Source: an uncultured Clostridia bacterium (GTDB taxonomy: Bacteria; Bacillota; Clostridia; Oscillospirales; CAG-272). From it: a stretch of DNA of 33,117 nucleotides. How positions within the stretch are numbered: position 1 is the first letter of the stretch; each line of letters opens with the position of its first letter. Location: contig CANRVI010000006.1 in NCBI GenBank assembly GCA_947643245.1, forward strand, positions 1-33,117. The letters run 5' to 3'. The notes below the pieces were generated by a model. The model did not search any database. It had not been told where the DNA came from and saw nothing but the letters and a program-made list of their open reading frames with translations. This document shows, one piece after another, positions 22,284 through 31,180 of this stretch. The position numbers and the translations under genes were made by a program.

Positions 22284-24197
22284 ATGGAAAAAAAATTTTT
22301 ACCAGTAACTCCCCATGAGGTACACGCAGCCGGCCAGGACGTGCCGGATTTTGTATATGTATGCGGTGATGCATACGTGGATCATCCGTCTTTTGGCGCC
22401 GCAATTATTGGCCGGGTGCTGGAAGACGCTGGATTTGTGGTGGCGATGCTGCCCCAGCCGGATTACAAAAGCTGCCAAGCAATGAAAACTTTTGGCCGCC
22501 CCCGGCTGGGTTTTTTGGTATCCAGTGGAAATATTGATTCTATGGTATGCCATTATACAGCGGCAAAGAAAAAACGTACAACAGACTATTATTCCCCCGG
22601 CGGACGGGCAGGATACCGTCCGGACAGAGCGGTGATCGTATACTGTAACCGGATCCGGGAGGCATATGGAGACGTGCCAATTATTATTGGCGGGCTGGAA
22701 GCGTCCCTGCGTCGGTTTGCGCATTACGATTATTGGGATAACCGTGTGCGCCGCAGTATATTGGTGGACAGCCGAGCGGATATTCTTTCCTATGGGATGG
22801 GGGAAAAATCTATTTTACGTATAGCGCAGCTGCTGGATAAGGGTGTACCGGTAAAGAAGATTCGAGACGTCCGCGGCACTGCTTATCTATGCAGGAAAGA
22901 GGACGCAATTCATTTCCCTAAGGTGGAAGAAAATTTTGATTACGATCAGTTAAAAACAGATAAGGCAGCTTATGCGAAAGCCTTTGCGATACAATATAAA
23001 AATAACGATGCCATCAGCGGCCGTGCTATCACCGAATATTACGGAGAACGGATGCTGGTACAGAATCCCCCTATGCCGCCTCTGGAGCGAGAAGAGCTGG
23101 ACCGGGTGTACGCCCTGCCTTATATGCGGGCAGTCCATCCCATGTATGATAAGGATGACGGCGTACCTGCTATTTCCGAAGTTAAATTTTCTATCACCCA
23201 CAACCGCGGCTGCTTTGGAGGGTGTAATTTTTGCGCTCTAGCGTTTCATCAGGGACGGAGTGTACGCAGCAGAAGTATTGAAAGTGTTGTCCGCGAGGCA
23301 GAAATTATTGCCGCCATGCCGGACTTTAAAGGATATATTCACGATGTAGGCGGGCCAACGGCAAATTTTCGTCATCCTTCTTGTCAGCAGCAGCTGGAAC
23401 GTGGGGTATGCCAGGGAAAACGGTGCTTGGTACCTACTCCGTGTAAGCATTTGGATGCGGACCATAAGGAATACATAGAATTGCTGCAGGCTGTAGAAAA
23501 GGTTTGTGGCGTGAAGAAAGTATTTATCCGCAGCGGCATTCGGTTTGACTATATGCTGCAGGACAAAAACGATGCGTTTTTTGAAAAGCTGGTGCGGGAT
23601 CATGTGAGCGGGCAGTTAAAGGTAGCGCCAGAGCACTGCTCCCCCTATGTGCTGCGTTGCATGGGTAAACCGGATATTGCGGTATATGATGCATTCAGAG
23701 AAAAATTTTTCAATCTAACGGAGAAGGCAGGAAAGGAACAATATTTGGTACCTTACCTTATGTCCAGCCATCCGGGCAGCCGTCTGTCCGATGCAGTTGA
23801 GCTAGCGCTTTATATCAAGCGGATTGGGCTGTCCCCTGAACAGGTACAGGATTTTTATCCTACCCCTGGAACAGCTTCTACTGTGATGTATTACACGGGA
23901 ATTGATCCCCTTACAGGAAAGAACGTGTATACGGCTACAGATTATAAAGAAAAACAGCTTCAGCGAGCTTTGCTTCAGTATTGGCGGCCAGAGAATCGGC
24001 GGCTGGTAATGGAAGCGCTGCACCGGTGCGGCAGAGAAGATTTAATTGGTTTTGGCTCGGACTGTTTGATCCGTCCTACACGGGATGGTAAGAAAAAAGG
24101 GACAAAAGAAAAAAAGGGACAGCCGTCCCGAAAAGGAAAAAATCGTCCTGCTAATGGTAGCGCTGATACTCGTCGGGGACGAAAAGGCAGACGTTAA
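22284..24197 (+). CDS. YgiQ family radical SAM protein (UPF0313)
   Basis: A cobalamin-like N-terminal region (PDFVYVCGDAYVDHPSFGAAII) precedes a radical SAM barrel with the cluster motif C310-x3-C314-x2-C317 (RGCFGGCNFCAL). Also present are IHDVGGPTANFRHP, KVAPEHCSPYVLRCMGKP and VQDFYPTPGTASTVMYYTG, all typical of YgiQ. The reaction catalysed by the family is not established. The 637 aa are somewhat shorter than E. coli YgiQ. The last ~40 residues are almost all Lys, Arg, Gly and Ser, suggesting RNA or ribosome contact (inference). AAAGGAAAAG precedes the ATG. Confidence 0.92.
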   Translation: MEKKFLPVTPHEVHAAGQDVPDFVYVCGDAYVDHPSFGAAIIGRVLEDAGFVVAMLPQPDYKSCQAMKTFGRPRLGFLVSSGNIDSMVCHYTAAKKKRTTDYYSPGGRAGYRPDRAVIVYCNRIREAYGDVPIIIGGLEASLRRFAHYDYWDNRVRRSILVDSRADILSYGMGEKSILRIAQLLDKGVPVKKIRDVRGTAYLCRKEDAIHFPKVEENFDYDQLKTDKAAYAKAFAIQYKNNDAISGRAITEYYGERMLVQNPPMPPLEREELDRVYALPYMRAVHPMYDKDDGVPAISEVKFSITHNRGCFGGCNFCALAFHQGRSVRSRSIESVVREAEIIAAMPDFKGYIHDVGGPTANFRHPSCQQQLERGVCQGKRCLVPTPCKHLDADHKEYIELLQAVEKVCGVKKVFIRSGIRFDYMLQDKNDAFFEKLVRDHVSGQLKVAPEHCSPYVLRCMGKPDIAVYDAFREKFFNLTEKAGKEQYLVPYLMSSHPGSRLSDAVELALYIKRIGLSPEQVQDFYPTPGTASTVMYYTGIDPLTGKNVYTATDYKEKQLQRALLQYWRPENRRLVMEALHRCGREDLIGFGSDCLIRPTRDGKKKGTKEKKGQPSRKGKNRPANGSADTRRGRKGRR

Positions 24198-24250
24198 CCC
24201 TGCTTTAAGGTTTGTACAAGCTTTGTGATATGAAAGGAAATGCAATCCCT

Positions 24251-24922
24251 ATGCAATACAAAGATACCATTCATGGTAAATTTTTGTCCCGTCCAAACCG
24301 ATTTGTCGCGTTGGTAGAAGTGGATGGGACAGTACAAATCTGCCATGTGAAAAATACCGGACGATGCCGGGAATTACTAATTCCTGGCGCTGATGTAGTA
24401 CTGAGCGTTGCAGAGAATCCAGCACGAAAAACAGCCTTTGACTTAATAGCGGTAAAAAAAGCTGGCCGTCTGATTAACATAGATTCTCAAGCGCCCAACC
24501 AAGCTGCTGCAGAATTTTTGCCTACTATATTTCCTGAAGAAACGATTTGTCCGGAATATAAAATAGAAGATTCCCGTCTGGATTTTTGCATAGAGACAAG
24601 GGATGGGCCAGTATATTTAGAAGTAAAAGGGGTTACACTGGAAGAAGATGGCGTAGTTCTATTTCCAGACGCACCTACGCAACGAGGAACGAAGCATTTG
24701 CATACACTAACCCGGCTTGCGATGCAAGGGTATAAAACTTGTGTCTTTTTTGTAATTCAAATGGAAGGAGTATCCTATTTTACTCCAAATCGCCGGACAG
24801 ATCCCGTTTTTGCAAACGCTCTAACAGAAGCCGCTGCTGCGGGGGTAACGCTTTGGGCTAGAGATTGCCATATTACGGACAACACAATGGAAATTGGAGA
24901 CTCGGTAGAAATTCGGCTGTAA
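24251..24922 (+). CDS. sfsA: SfsA family protein (DNA/sugar fermentation stimulation protein homologue)
   Basis: SfsA proteins were found through effects on maltose metabolism in E. coli and bind DNA; a nuclease-like fold is reported for the family. The 223 aa show RPNRFVALVEVDG, CHVKNTGRCRELLIPGADV, FCIETRDGPVYLEVKGVTLEEDG (nuclease-like E-x-K) and FPDAPTQRGTKHLHTL, all family signatures. The start at 24251 (MQYKDTIHGKF) was chosen because AAAGGAAA lies upstream and the family starts here; ATGs at 24212 and 24230 would add non-conserved residues. Its base composition is more AT-rich than the genes to its left. Confidence 0.9.
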   Translation: MQYKDTIHGKFLSRPNRFVALVEVDGTVQICHVKNTGRCRELLIPGADVVLSVAENPARKTAFDLIAVKKAGRLINIDSQAPNQAAAEFLPTIFPEETICPEYKIEDSRLDFCIETRDGPVYLEVKGVTLEEDGVVLFPDAPTQRGTKHLHTLTRLAMQGYKTCVFFVIQMEGVSYFTPNRRTDPVFANALTEAAAAGVTLWARDCHITDNTMEIGDSVEIRL

Positions 24923-24925
24923 AAG

Positions 24926-24957
24926 AATAAAAAAGTACCGGCAAATCAGCCGGTACT
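24926..24957 (-). terminator. Terminator of the small DUF6514-like gene
   Basis: Stem AGTACCGGC (24934-24942)/GCCGGTACT (24949-24957) with a 6-nt loop. On the minus strand the poly-A at 24926-24933 becomes a T-tract. It has no T-tract on the plus strand, so it is not a good sfsA terminator. Confidence 0.8.
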
Positions 24958-24966
24958 GGCAAGGTG

Positions 24967-25287
24967 TTATATTGCAAACAAATCGTCAATTACTTCGTCT
25001 AATGTGCAGGGCGTTACTAAACCTCTGCTGATCAAGTCATAAATTTGTTCTGCTTCCATCCGATTTCTTGTAAGATCTGGAAGACATCGTACTTCCCGTC
25101 TGGTACCACCACAATCTACTTTTGTAACTGTAAGAGAATATTGAGATTGTGTGAGTTGTTTAGAAGTATATTCAGCCTGTACCGGTTCCTGCGTCAGACG
25201 GTATAGGAGAATTATATCCCCTGCAGCTCTTTTTATTGATGTACGAATTACCTCTTGCAGATTTTCTTCAAGTTTTTTGTGTGTCAT
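24967..25287 (-). CDS. Small conserved protein, DUF6514-like
   Basis: 106 aa with no signal peptide or membrane helix. A central beta-rich part (QYSLTVTKVDCGGTRREV) is followed by PDLTRNRMEAEQIYDLISRGLVTPCTLDEVIDDLF. The pattern of a beta-strand pair, then LTxxxxxAEQIYDLI, then xxGLVTPCTLxEVIDD resembles the DUF6514 family of Clostridia, from memory and with moderate confidence; no function is known. AAAGGA lies 10 nt before the ATG, a TGC-TATAAT extended -10 sits at 25326-25331 and a terminator follows, so it looks like a genuine single-gene unit. Confidence 0.75.
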   Translation of the reverse strand: MTHKKLEENLQEVIRTSIKRAAGDIILLYRLTQEPVQAEYTSKQLTQSQYSLTVTKVDCGGTRREVRCLPDLTRNRMEAEQIYDLISRGLVTPCTLDEVIDDLFAI

Positions 25288-25685
25288 ACCGTCCGTCCTT
25301 TCTCTGAAATGAATAAGATAACAAAATTATAGCAATGTTACAAATTTGAAGATTAAGAAACATTTGATATTTTTCGCACAAATGGAACGACTTGCAACTC
25401 TTTTCGACAGCATATGACCGGAAAAGGCGTGTAAAAACAGGGATTTTCGAGAATATCTTGCAAAGAATTCTAAAATATTCTTTTATTCGTCAGCAATCGA
25501 AACCATCTACATGTTGTATTTCTTGGTTTTTAGATACAAGAAAGGGCACAAGATATACGAATTACTGTAGTTTTTTGCAGATTATGTTTTACAAATGGGA
25601 GATTAAAACGTATTTTTTAATTTTTTAATTATAGAAAAATATTTTAATAAATCATTCAATTAAAACGGAGGCAGATAAAAGAAAT
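25288..25685. other. AT-rich intergenic region with divergent promoters
   Basis: This 398-bp gap separates two divergent genes. Toward the left gene there is an extended -10 (TGCTATAAT, minus strand, TATAAT at 25331-25326) without a good -35. Toward the right gene a weak TTTACA, 17 bp, TATTTT is present at about 25586-25614. A TTCGACA at 25403-25409 is the reverse complement of the core Spo0A box TGTCGAA, but one 7-mer is weak evidence. A 78-codon plus-strand frame (25392-25628) has no ribosome binding site or recognisable sequence and is taken as non-coding. Confidence 0.5.
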
Positions 25686-26378
25686 ATGGATGATAGCGAA
25701 CGGTTTTTAAATTTATATAGAGATTTGGAAGAAGTGCTGGGAGCCAGATATCAGATGCGTTCCGGATCTATCCAACATTTTGGAGCAAATGAAGGAAGTC
25801 GATGGCGTGAAGAACTTAATTTATTTCGTGAAGTGCGCAATTTATTGTCTCATCATGGAAAAATTGATGGTCAATCTCCTGTATTGCCTGCAGTTTCTAC
25901 CATAAAAGCATTAGAAGAGGTTTTAGAATATGCGAAACATCCACCGGCAGCATTGGCGATTGCAACATTGACTGACGATCTGTATTGTGCTAAAGAGGAA
26001 GAATTGGTTACAGAACTTCTAGCGGTAATGGAACAACGTGGATTTTCACACATTCCTGTAGTAGATAAAAAGCGATATCTTACAGGGGTATTTAGTGTAG
26101 GATCACTTTTCGCTTTTTCCAGAACCCGGCCGGACATACCTACTGCAGGATTAAAAGTACAAGATATGGCAACGATATTGCCTCCGGAAAAGCATATTAT
26201 GGAAAAATTTTATTTTGTTGATAAAGACGCTTCCTGTTATACAATAAAAAAATTATTTCAAAAAAAAGAAGCAGGCAGCCGCCGCGTTGCAGCAATATTT
26301 GTTACTGTAAATGGAGATGAAAAAAGTCCCTTAATGGGTATGATTACGCCTTGGGATGTATTGCGTGCAGTAAAATAA
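25686..26378 (+). CDS. CBS-domain pair protein with HEPN-like N-terminal domain
   Basis: The 230 aa contain an N-terminal helical domain (1-80) with FREVRNLLSHHGKI, where R51-N-L-L-S-H56 fits the R-x4-H motif of HEPN domains. Two CBS repeats follow, about 91-145 (DDLYCAKEEELVTELLAVMEQRGFSHIPVVDKK) and 154-228 (VDKDASCYTIKKLF, then MGMITPWDVLRAV). CBS pairs usually bind adenine nucleotides or nucleotide second messengers, so a nucleotide-sensing role is plausible. Whether the HEPN-like part cleaves RNA is unknown. GGAGG lies 14 nt before the ATG, somewhat far. It has no operon partners: divergent neighbour on one side, convergent on the other. Confidence 0.75.
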   Translation: MDDSERFLNLYRDLEEVLGARYQMRSGSIQHFGANEGSRWREELNLFREVRNLLSHHGKIDGQSPVLPAVSTIKALEEVLEYAKHPPAALAIATLTDDLYCAKEEELVTELLAVMEQRGFSHIPVVDKKRYLTGVFSVGSLFAFSRTRPDIPTAGLKVQDMATILPPEKHIMEKFYFVDKDASCYTIKKLFQKKEAGSRRVAAIFVTVNGDEKSPLMGMITPWDVLRAVK

Positions 26379-26407
26379 GTAAAGAATGAAATTTCTTTGT
26401 GCAATCT

Positions 26408-26456
26408 ACTTTATCATCAATAATTTATATCAAAATAGGTGATGGTAAAGTTTTTT
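26408..26456 (+). terminator. Candidate terminator after the CBS gene
   Basis: ACTTTATCATC (26408-26418) pairs with GATGGTAAAGT (26441-26451) with one G-T pair, followed by a T-run to 26456. The 22-nt loop is long. Confidence 0.5.
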
Positions 26457-26524
26457 GGATATATAACTTTGTTATAATGATAAAATTTTTTGTTTATTAT
26501 TTTATATAAAGAAGATATATAAGT

Positions 26525-26566
26525 AAAAATCTCCCTTATATTTTGTAAAATATAAGGGAGATTTTT
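26525..26566. terminator. Bidirectional terminator with a 20-bp perfect stem
   Basis: The 20-bp arm 26525-26544 (starting AAAAATCTCCC) is perfectly complementary to 26547-26566 across a 2-nt centre. It ends in T-tracts on both strands and lies between convergent genes (CBS on plus, CotH on minus). Confidence 0.9.
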
Positions 26567-26595
26567 TATTAAAGATTTATTGAAAAAATGGTCAA

Positions 26596-29124
26596 TTATT
26601 CTTTTAAAGGAGTATTTAATTCTTTATCCATCCAAGTCCAGCGGTTTTGAATAAATTCATTTAAAAACTCTATTTGTGAGACATGCGTTGTTCGTTGTAC
26701 AATATTGTATGGCTGCATTCCTACCCGGTCATATAAAATATTCCATTTTATGAAATTGTCATCTGCAGAAGGTGCTGTCAATCGATATCCTTCTTGTACT
26801 GCTGCTAATGCAGTTTTTAAAAGTGACTCTTTTATTGTATTCCATCGTTGTTGCAATTTAGCAACAAATGTTTTGTCTTCCATAAGCCGGCATATCCAAT
26901 TATAACGAACATAACCATTTTGTGTAGCAAGGCATGCCCATTCATTATAGGCTTCTAAATCTGCTACATTATTTCCAAATGCCAAATCGAAATCCCAAAC
27001 TTGAGAAAGATGTAGTTTGTCTCCTGCATTTTTTGTAAGAAAGACACTTCGGCGAAAACAGGAGTCTGCATTATAAGAAAGTTCTGTTAAAATAAACCAG
27101 TCAATCAGGGAAGGTATATCTATGTATAGTTCATAGTCTGTTAAGTCTTCCACGGCTTGATCTGCTACAGCTATATAATTTTGAATATAAGTCAATGTTT
27201 GTTCGTTTATATTTTGAGGTTCAAGCACGCCTATATTTTTTAATATTGAAGAAGAAAATACAGGATGCCCACTTTTTCTGCTAACGCCGAGTTCTAAAAG
27301 AAATCCAGTATTTACATTTCCTGCATCTTCTCTGATAAAAAGACGCTCGTTTCCTGTTTCTACTTGTTCACCTAGAGTATATACGCCTACATATTCTCCG
27401 TTCAAAAATACATCCACTGGATATTGTGTAGCGTAACAATCCATGTTGTCCAGTACCTTTGCACTTTCTAGTGCGACATAATTACGAATTAAGCTTTTGT
27501 CAGAAAAATTTGCTAAAAGGACCCATTTTTTTCCTGGCTGTAAGCCTAATAAAGATACGGTTTTATCAAACTTTAATTTATACGGTTTTTTATCCGACCA
27601 TTCCCATGTAGTATTGCCTCTTCCTCGAATTTGGACGGCACTGGGTTCTAGTGATGGAAGATTATCAGAAAAATCACTTTCAATAGAAACAGTAGCGCCT
27701 ACATATTCTTCTTTGGAAGTAATAGCTTCACCATTGTTCGTTTCAATACAGACTACCGGCAATATGGATTTCCAGTTTGTTTCCATATAATATAAAGAGC
27801 TGACATTTCCATCTGATATAGAAAAATAACATCCCAGTGGATTCAGCAAATTGACTGTGCCATCCTGGTTTATACTAGGTCCTGTGAACGTAATTGTATA
27901 GCCTGCGGGTGGAGTGATGGTCAATGCGGCAGTTTTTAAAATGGAGGGGGACAGAACACAATCGATTTGTGCGTTTAATACAAATGATTTTTTTCCGGCA
28001 TCATTCCAGACGATATTTCCTGTGCTGTATTTGTCTGTTGTAAGGGAAATTTCCGGTATGGCAGTGCAATTTCCGCCTAAAACATAAGCGTTGGGGTCTA
28101 TACCGTTATAAGATACGATTTTGTATAGCTGCTGTACTACATGTAGAGGTGGGCCATATGTTTCCCAAATCAGTGTGCAATTTGGCGCTTCGAGGAGAAC
28201 ATTTTCCCATGGCAGGGACCCTTCCAGTTCAATTTTTCCTTTTTCCAGGGTCTCTATAAGAATAGGCGCATCTAATGTTACGCCGTTATCCATCAGGGAT
28301 ACTGGTTTTGTAAAGATTACCTGTTGATCTACTGTAAAATCTTTTAGCCGTATTGGTGTATCGGAGTTAGCTTGTATATAATTTGCACTGTTTGCCAATT
28401 GGTTCAATTCATCCATAGAATTGGCGGTGACTGTACCATCTAACTGAATATCATTTAAAGAAGCAGCGGCAATTTGAAAGGATATATTTTGAGGTATAAG
28501 GGAGTTTGGAATTGTAATGTGACAATTTGGCGAACGTGCATACAATGCATTCGCAGATATATTTCCGGATAGCGAAAATGTACCCATGTCCTGACAGGTA
28601 AAGGAAATTGTATCCGATACGGATAAAGTATGCCCGTCTGTGGATAGGGAACAGGGAGTTGTAAAGGCAAGATTTCCATCTAGAGATATATCTCGAAGCA
28701 GTGTAATGTTGGATGCACCGTCTGCACTGGCTGCCTTCAATGCATTGGCGGATAGAATATATGCATGGTCTGTTTCATTTTGTATCAAACGAATACCATC
28801 GTTCAGCTCTGTTTCTTCTGATAAAGTTAAATAAACGGTATCGTTTTCTCCTGCTTTAGCCAAAAGCGATACCTGGCCATTTTCTACCCCGTCGGTATAC
28901 AGAATAATTTGGGTATCATTGTCTGTATTATTGTAGAAAGTAAGATTTACATTTCCAGATAGTTGAGCTTGTTGCAGCATAGGCCCACTTTCCGTTGAAA
29001 ATAGCAAGGAATGATCTGCATAAATCCAAAGGCCAGCATCCTTTTGCCGGTCACAGGATACCAAAAAAGGGAGCCATAAAAACAGCAGTACAAACAGTCC
29101 TGCCATAACAAATTTTTTTTGCAT
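26596..29124 (-). CDS. CotH kinase family lipoprotein
   Basis: Secreted, membrane-anchored protein with a C-terminal CotH domain; in Bacillus CotH phosphorylates spore coat proteins. The 842 aa start with a lipoprotein signal (MQKKFVMAGLF, lipobox LVSC, Cys24). Two diverged beta-rich modules (about 127-205 and 239-320) follow. The CotH domain (about 455-835) contains VQIRGRGNTTWEW, KKPYKLKFDK, KKWVLLANFSDKSLIRN, VDVFLNGEYVGVYTLGEQVE, DWFILTELSYNAD and the metal-binding QVWDFDLAFGN. AGGAGG lies 8 nt before ATG 29124, which rules out the in-frame ATG at 29160. A role in sporulation or surface modification is possible, but its substrate is unknown and no cotB/cotG-like gene is nearby. Confidence 0.88.
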   Translation of the reverse strand: MQKKFVMAGLFVLLFLWLPFLVSCDRQKDAGLWIYADHSLLFSTESGPMLQQAQLSGNVNLTFYNNTDNDTQIILYTDGVENGQVSLLAKAGENDTVYLTLSEETELNDGIRLIQNETDHAYILSANALKAASADGASNITLLRDISLDGNLAFTTPCSLSTDGHTLSVSDTISFTCQDMGTFSLSGNISANALYARSPNCHITIPNSLIPQNISFQIAAASLNDIQLDGTVTANSMDELNQLANSANYIQANSDTPIRLKDFTVDQQVIFTKPVSLMDNGVTLDAPILIETLEKGKIELEGSLPWENVLLEAPNCTLIWETYGPPLHVVQQLYKIVSYNGIDPNAYVLGGNCTAIPEISLTTDKYSTGNIVWNDAGKKSFVLNAQIDCVLSPSILKTAALTITPPAGYTITFTGPSINQDGTVNLLNPLGCYFSISDGNVSSLYYMETNWKSILPVVCIETNNGEAITSKEEYVGATVSIESDFSDNLPSLEPSAVQIRGRGNTTWEWSDKKPYKLKFDKTVSLLGLQPGKKWVLLANFSDKSLIRNYVALESAKVLDNMDCYATQYPVDVFLNGEYVGVYTLGEQVETGNERLFIREDAGNVNTGFLLELGVSRKSGHPVFSSSILKNIGVLEPQNINEQTLTYIQNYIAVADQAVEDLTDYELYIDIPSLIDWFILTELSYNADSCFRRSVFLTKNAGDKLHLSQVWDFDLAFGNNVADLEAYNEWACLATQNGYVRYNWICRLMEDKTFVAKLQQRWNTIKESLLKTALAAVQEGYRLTAPSADDNFIKWNILYDRVGMQPYNIVQRTTHVSQIEFLNEFIQNRWTWMDKELNTPLKE

Positions 29125-29184
29125 GTTCTCCCCTCCTTTAAAAAAACTTCCATAATACATAGTATCATAACAGAAACTAACGTG

Positions 29185-31107
29185 TTACTCAACATCTTGC
29201 GCTACAGAAAAATTTGCTTCTTCTTCATATAGTTGCATGAGCTGGTCTTCCACGTAAATTCGCTGATCCTCTAACTGTGCGGCCTTTACATAATCAGCGG
29301 CATCTTCTCCATACAGCCTGTCGGTGATATCCGCAAGTTCTTTTTCCAGCCGTTCGATTTCTTGAATTACCTTTTTTCGACGAGCTTCTTTACGTCGTAA
29401 AGCAGCTTGTTCTTCTTTCTTTTTTAAATACAGTTCTTTTCCAGTAGGCGGTGTTTGTGCCTTGGCAGTCTGTGTTTCTGACATATCCTCTATTTGTTCC
29501 AGTGCGGCAATATATTCTGTGTATCCGCCCCGATAATCCCGCACCGGATTTTGTAGGGATAAAATACGGGTAGCCAGCCGCTGCATAAAATACCGGTCGT
29601 GGGATACGGCAATAATCGTACCTTCAAAAGCTTCCAGTGCATTTTCCAACGCTTCTCTGGAGGAGATATCCAGATGGTTGGTGGGTTCGTCTAGAATCAG
29701 AACATTGACTTTTGATAGAATCAACTTTGCCAAGGTCAGTCGTGCCCGTTCTCCGCCGGAAAGGACAGAAACAGTTTTTTCTACATCTTCTCCCCGAAAC
29801 ATAAATACTGCCAGCACGGAATGCAGTTCTTGTCTGCTGATTGTGGGATATGCATCCCACAATTCATCCAACACGGTTTTATCCGGAGATAGGTTTTGGT
29901 TCTCCTGATCATAATAGCCTACACGAACATTGTATCCAAAGGTTACGCTTCCTGCCCGCGAAGAAAGCTTTCCAAGAAGCGTTTTTAAGAGGGAGGATTT
30001 ACCGCATCCGTTGGGGCCGGCAATCAGCAGCCGCTCTCCCCGTTTTACAGAAAAGGTCAGGTCGGAGAAAAGATTTTTCTCTCCAAACCCAATTGCAAGA
30101 TTTTTTACATCCAGTACGTCGTTTCCGGATTGAACCGTTTTGGAAAAGGCAAACTGCAAAGCGCGTGGTGCATCCTGCGGCCGTTCTATTTTGTCCATAC
30201 GAGCAATAGCCTTTTCCCGGCTTTCCGCTGCAATGATATTTCGTTCTCGGTTCCAGCGGCGTTGCTGCTCAATATAGGCTTCCAGCCGGGCAATTTCCCG
30301 CTGCTGAAGTATGTACTGCTTTTCCAAAGCAGCGCGTTGTTCTTCTTTTTGTTGTTTATATGCGGTGTAGGAACATTTATACAGTTTTGCTTTGTGATGT
30401 TCGATATCCAGCGTTTTATTTGTGACCCGATCCAAAAAATACCGGTCATGACTAACTAGGAGAAGCGTTTTTTTATAGCTTGCCAGATGTCCTTCCAACC
30501 AGGACATCGTATCTATATCCAAATGGTTGGTGGGCTCGTCCAATATTAAAATATCCGGTTCCTGAAATAAAAGCCGTGCGAGTGCCAGACGGGTGCGCTG
30601 CCCTCCCGACAGGGTAGAAATACTGCGGCAGTAGGTTTCTTCGCCAAATCCCATTTTTGCCAGCAGACTTTTGCAGCGGGATTTGTAATGAAGCCCGCCA
30701 TCATTTATAAATCGTGTGTTCAGCCGTTCGTACCCGGCGCTGAGAGAGAGCAGCTGCTCAGGGGAGGCTGTTTCCATTTCGGTTTCCATTTCTGCCAGCC
30801 GTTTTTCGTCTTGGACAAGTTGTGGAAATGCCGCGTACATTTGGGAGAGGACTGTGTCTTCTCCCTGTAGTACCTGAAAGGGATCATCCTGCCGGAGCAT
30901 TCCGAGAATTTTATCCCGGGCAAAATAAATATCTCCGTTTTCTGCTTTTTCCATTCCGGTGATCAGCCGCAGCAGGGTGGTTTTGCCACTGCCGTTGACT
31001 CCCACGATTCCCAGCCGATCTCCTTCTTCAATGGAAAAAGTGATGCCCTCCAATATTGTTTTGGTTCCAACGCTGTAGCACAGGTTGTTTACACTTAGTG
31101 TCGTCAT
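29185..31107 (-). CDS. ABC-F family ATPase (ribosome-associated)
   Basis: ABC-F proteins have two ATPase domains without membrane domains and act on the ribosome, either in translation or in antibiotic protection. The 640 aa show Walker A GVNGSGKTT (36-44), signature LSGGQRTRLALARLL, Walker B ILILDEPTNHLD, an arm and basic linker (QQRRWNRERNIIAAESREKAIARMDKI), then a second GPNGCGKSS, LSGGERARLTLAKLI and LILDEPTNHLD, and a C-terminal coiled coil rich in Glu/Lys/Arg. The coiled coil favours a Uup/YdiF-like housekeeping type, but resistance cannot be excluded. The start at 31107 has AAAGGAT upstream. A terminator-like hairpin ends only 25 nt before it. Confidence 0.93.
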   Translation of the reverse strand: MTTLSVNNLCYSVGTKTILEGITFSIEEGDRLGIVGVNGSGKTTLLRLITGMEKAENGDIYFARDKILGMLRQDDPFQVLQGEDTVLSQMYAAFPQLVQDEKRLAEMETEMETASPEQLLSLSAGYERLNTRFINDGGLHYKSRCKSLLAKMGFGEETYCRSISTLSGGQRTRLALARLLFQEPDILILDEPTNHLDIDTMSWLEGHLASYKKTLLLVSHDRYFLDRVTNKTLDIEHHKAKLYKCSYTAYKQQKEEQRAALEKQYILQQREIARLEAYIEQQRRWNRERNIIAAESREKAIARMDKIERPQDAPRALQFAFSKTVQSGNDVLDVKNLAIGFGEKNLFSDLTFSVKRGERLLIAGPNGCGKSSLLKTLLGKLSSRAGSVTFGYNVRVGYYDQENQNLSPDKTVLDELWDAYPTISRQELHSVLAVFMFRGEDVEKTVSVLSGGERARLTLAKLILSKVNVLILDEPTNHLDISSREALENALEAFEGTIIAVSHDRYFMQRLATRILSLQNPVRDYRGGYTEYIAALEQIEDMSETQTAKAQTPPTGKELYLKKKEEQAALRRKEARRKKVIQEIERLEKELADITDRLYGEDAADYVKAAQLEDQRIYVEDQLMQLYEEEANFSVAQDVE

Positions 31108-31131
31108 AGTTATATCCTTTTTGTTGATCAT

Positions 31132-31160
31132 AAAAAGGCCTGTGTCCCTGGACGCAGGCC
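31132..31160 (-). terminator. Terminator or attenuator between the TPM gene and the ABC-F gene
   Basis: Minus-strand stem GGCCTG/CAGGCC extended by GTC/GAC after one mismatch (31137-31160), followed by five T residues (31136-31132). It lies between the TPM stop (31181) and the ABC-F start (31107). Confidence 0.75.
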
Positions 31161-31180
31161 CTGTTTATCTATTTGCAGAA

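Noticed and set aside
25392-25628. 78-codon plus-strand open frame in the AT-rich gap
   Set aside because: No ribosome binding site, atypical composition and no recognisable motif.
26473-26566. Small RNA from a TATAAT at 26473-26478 to the bidirectional terminator
   Set aside because: The -35 is very poor in this AT-rich sequence, so TATAAT is expected by chance.
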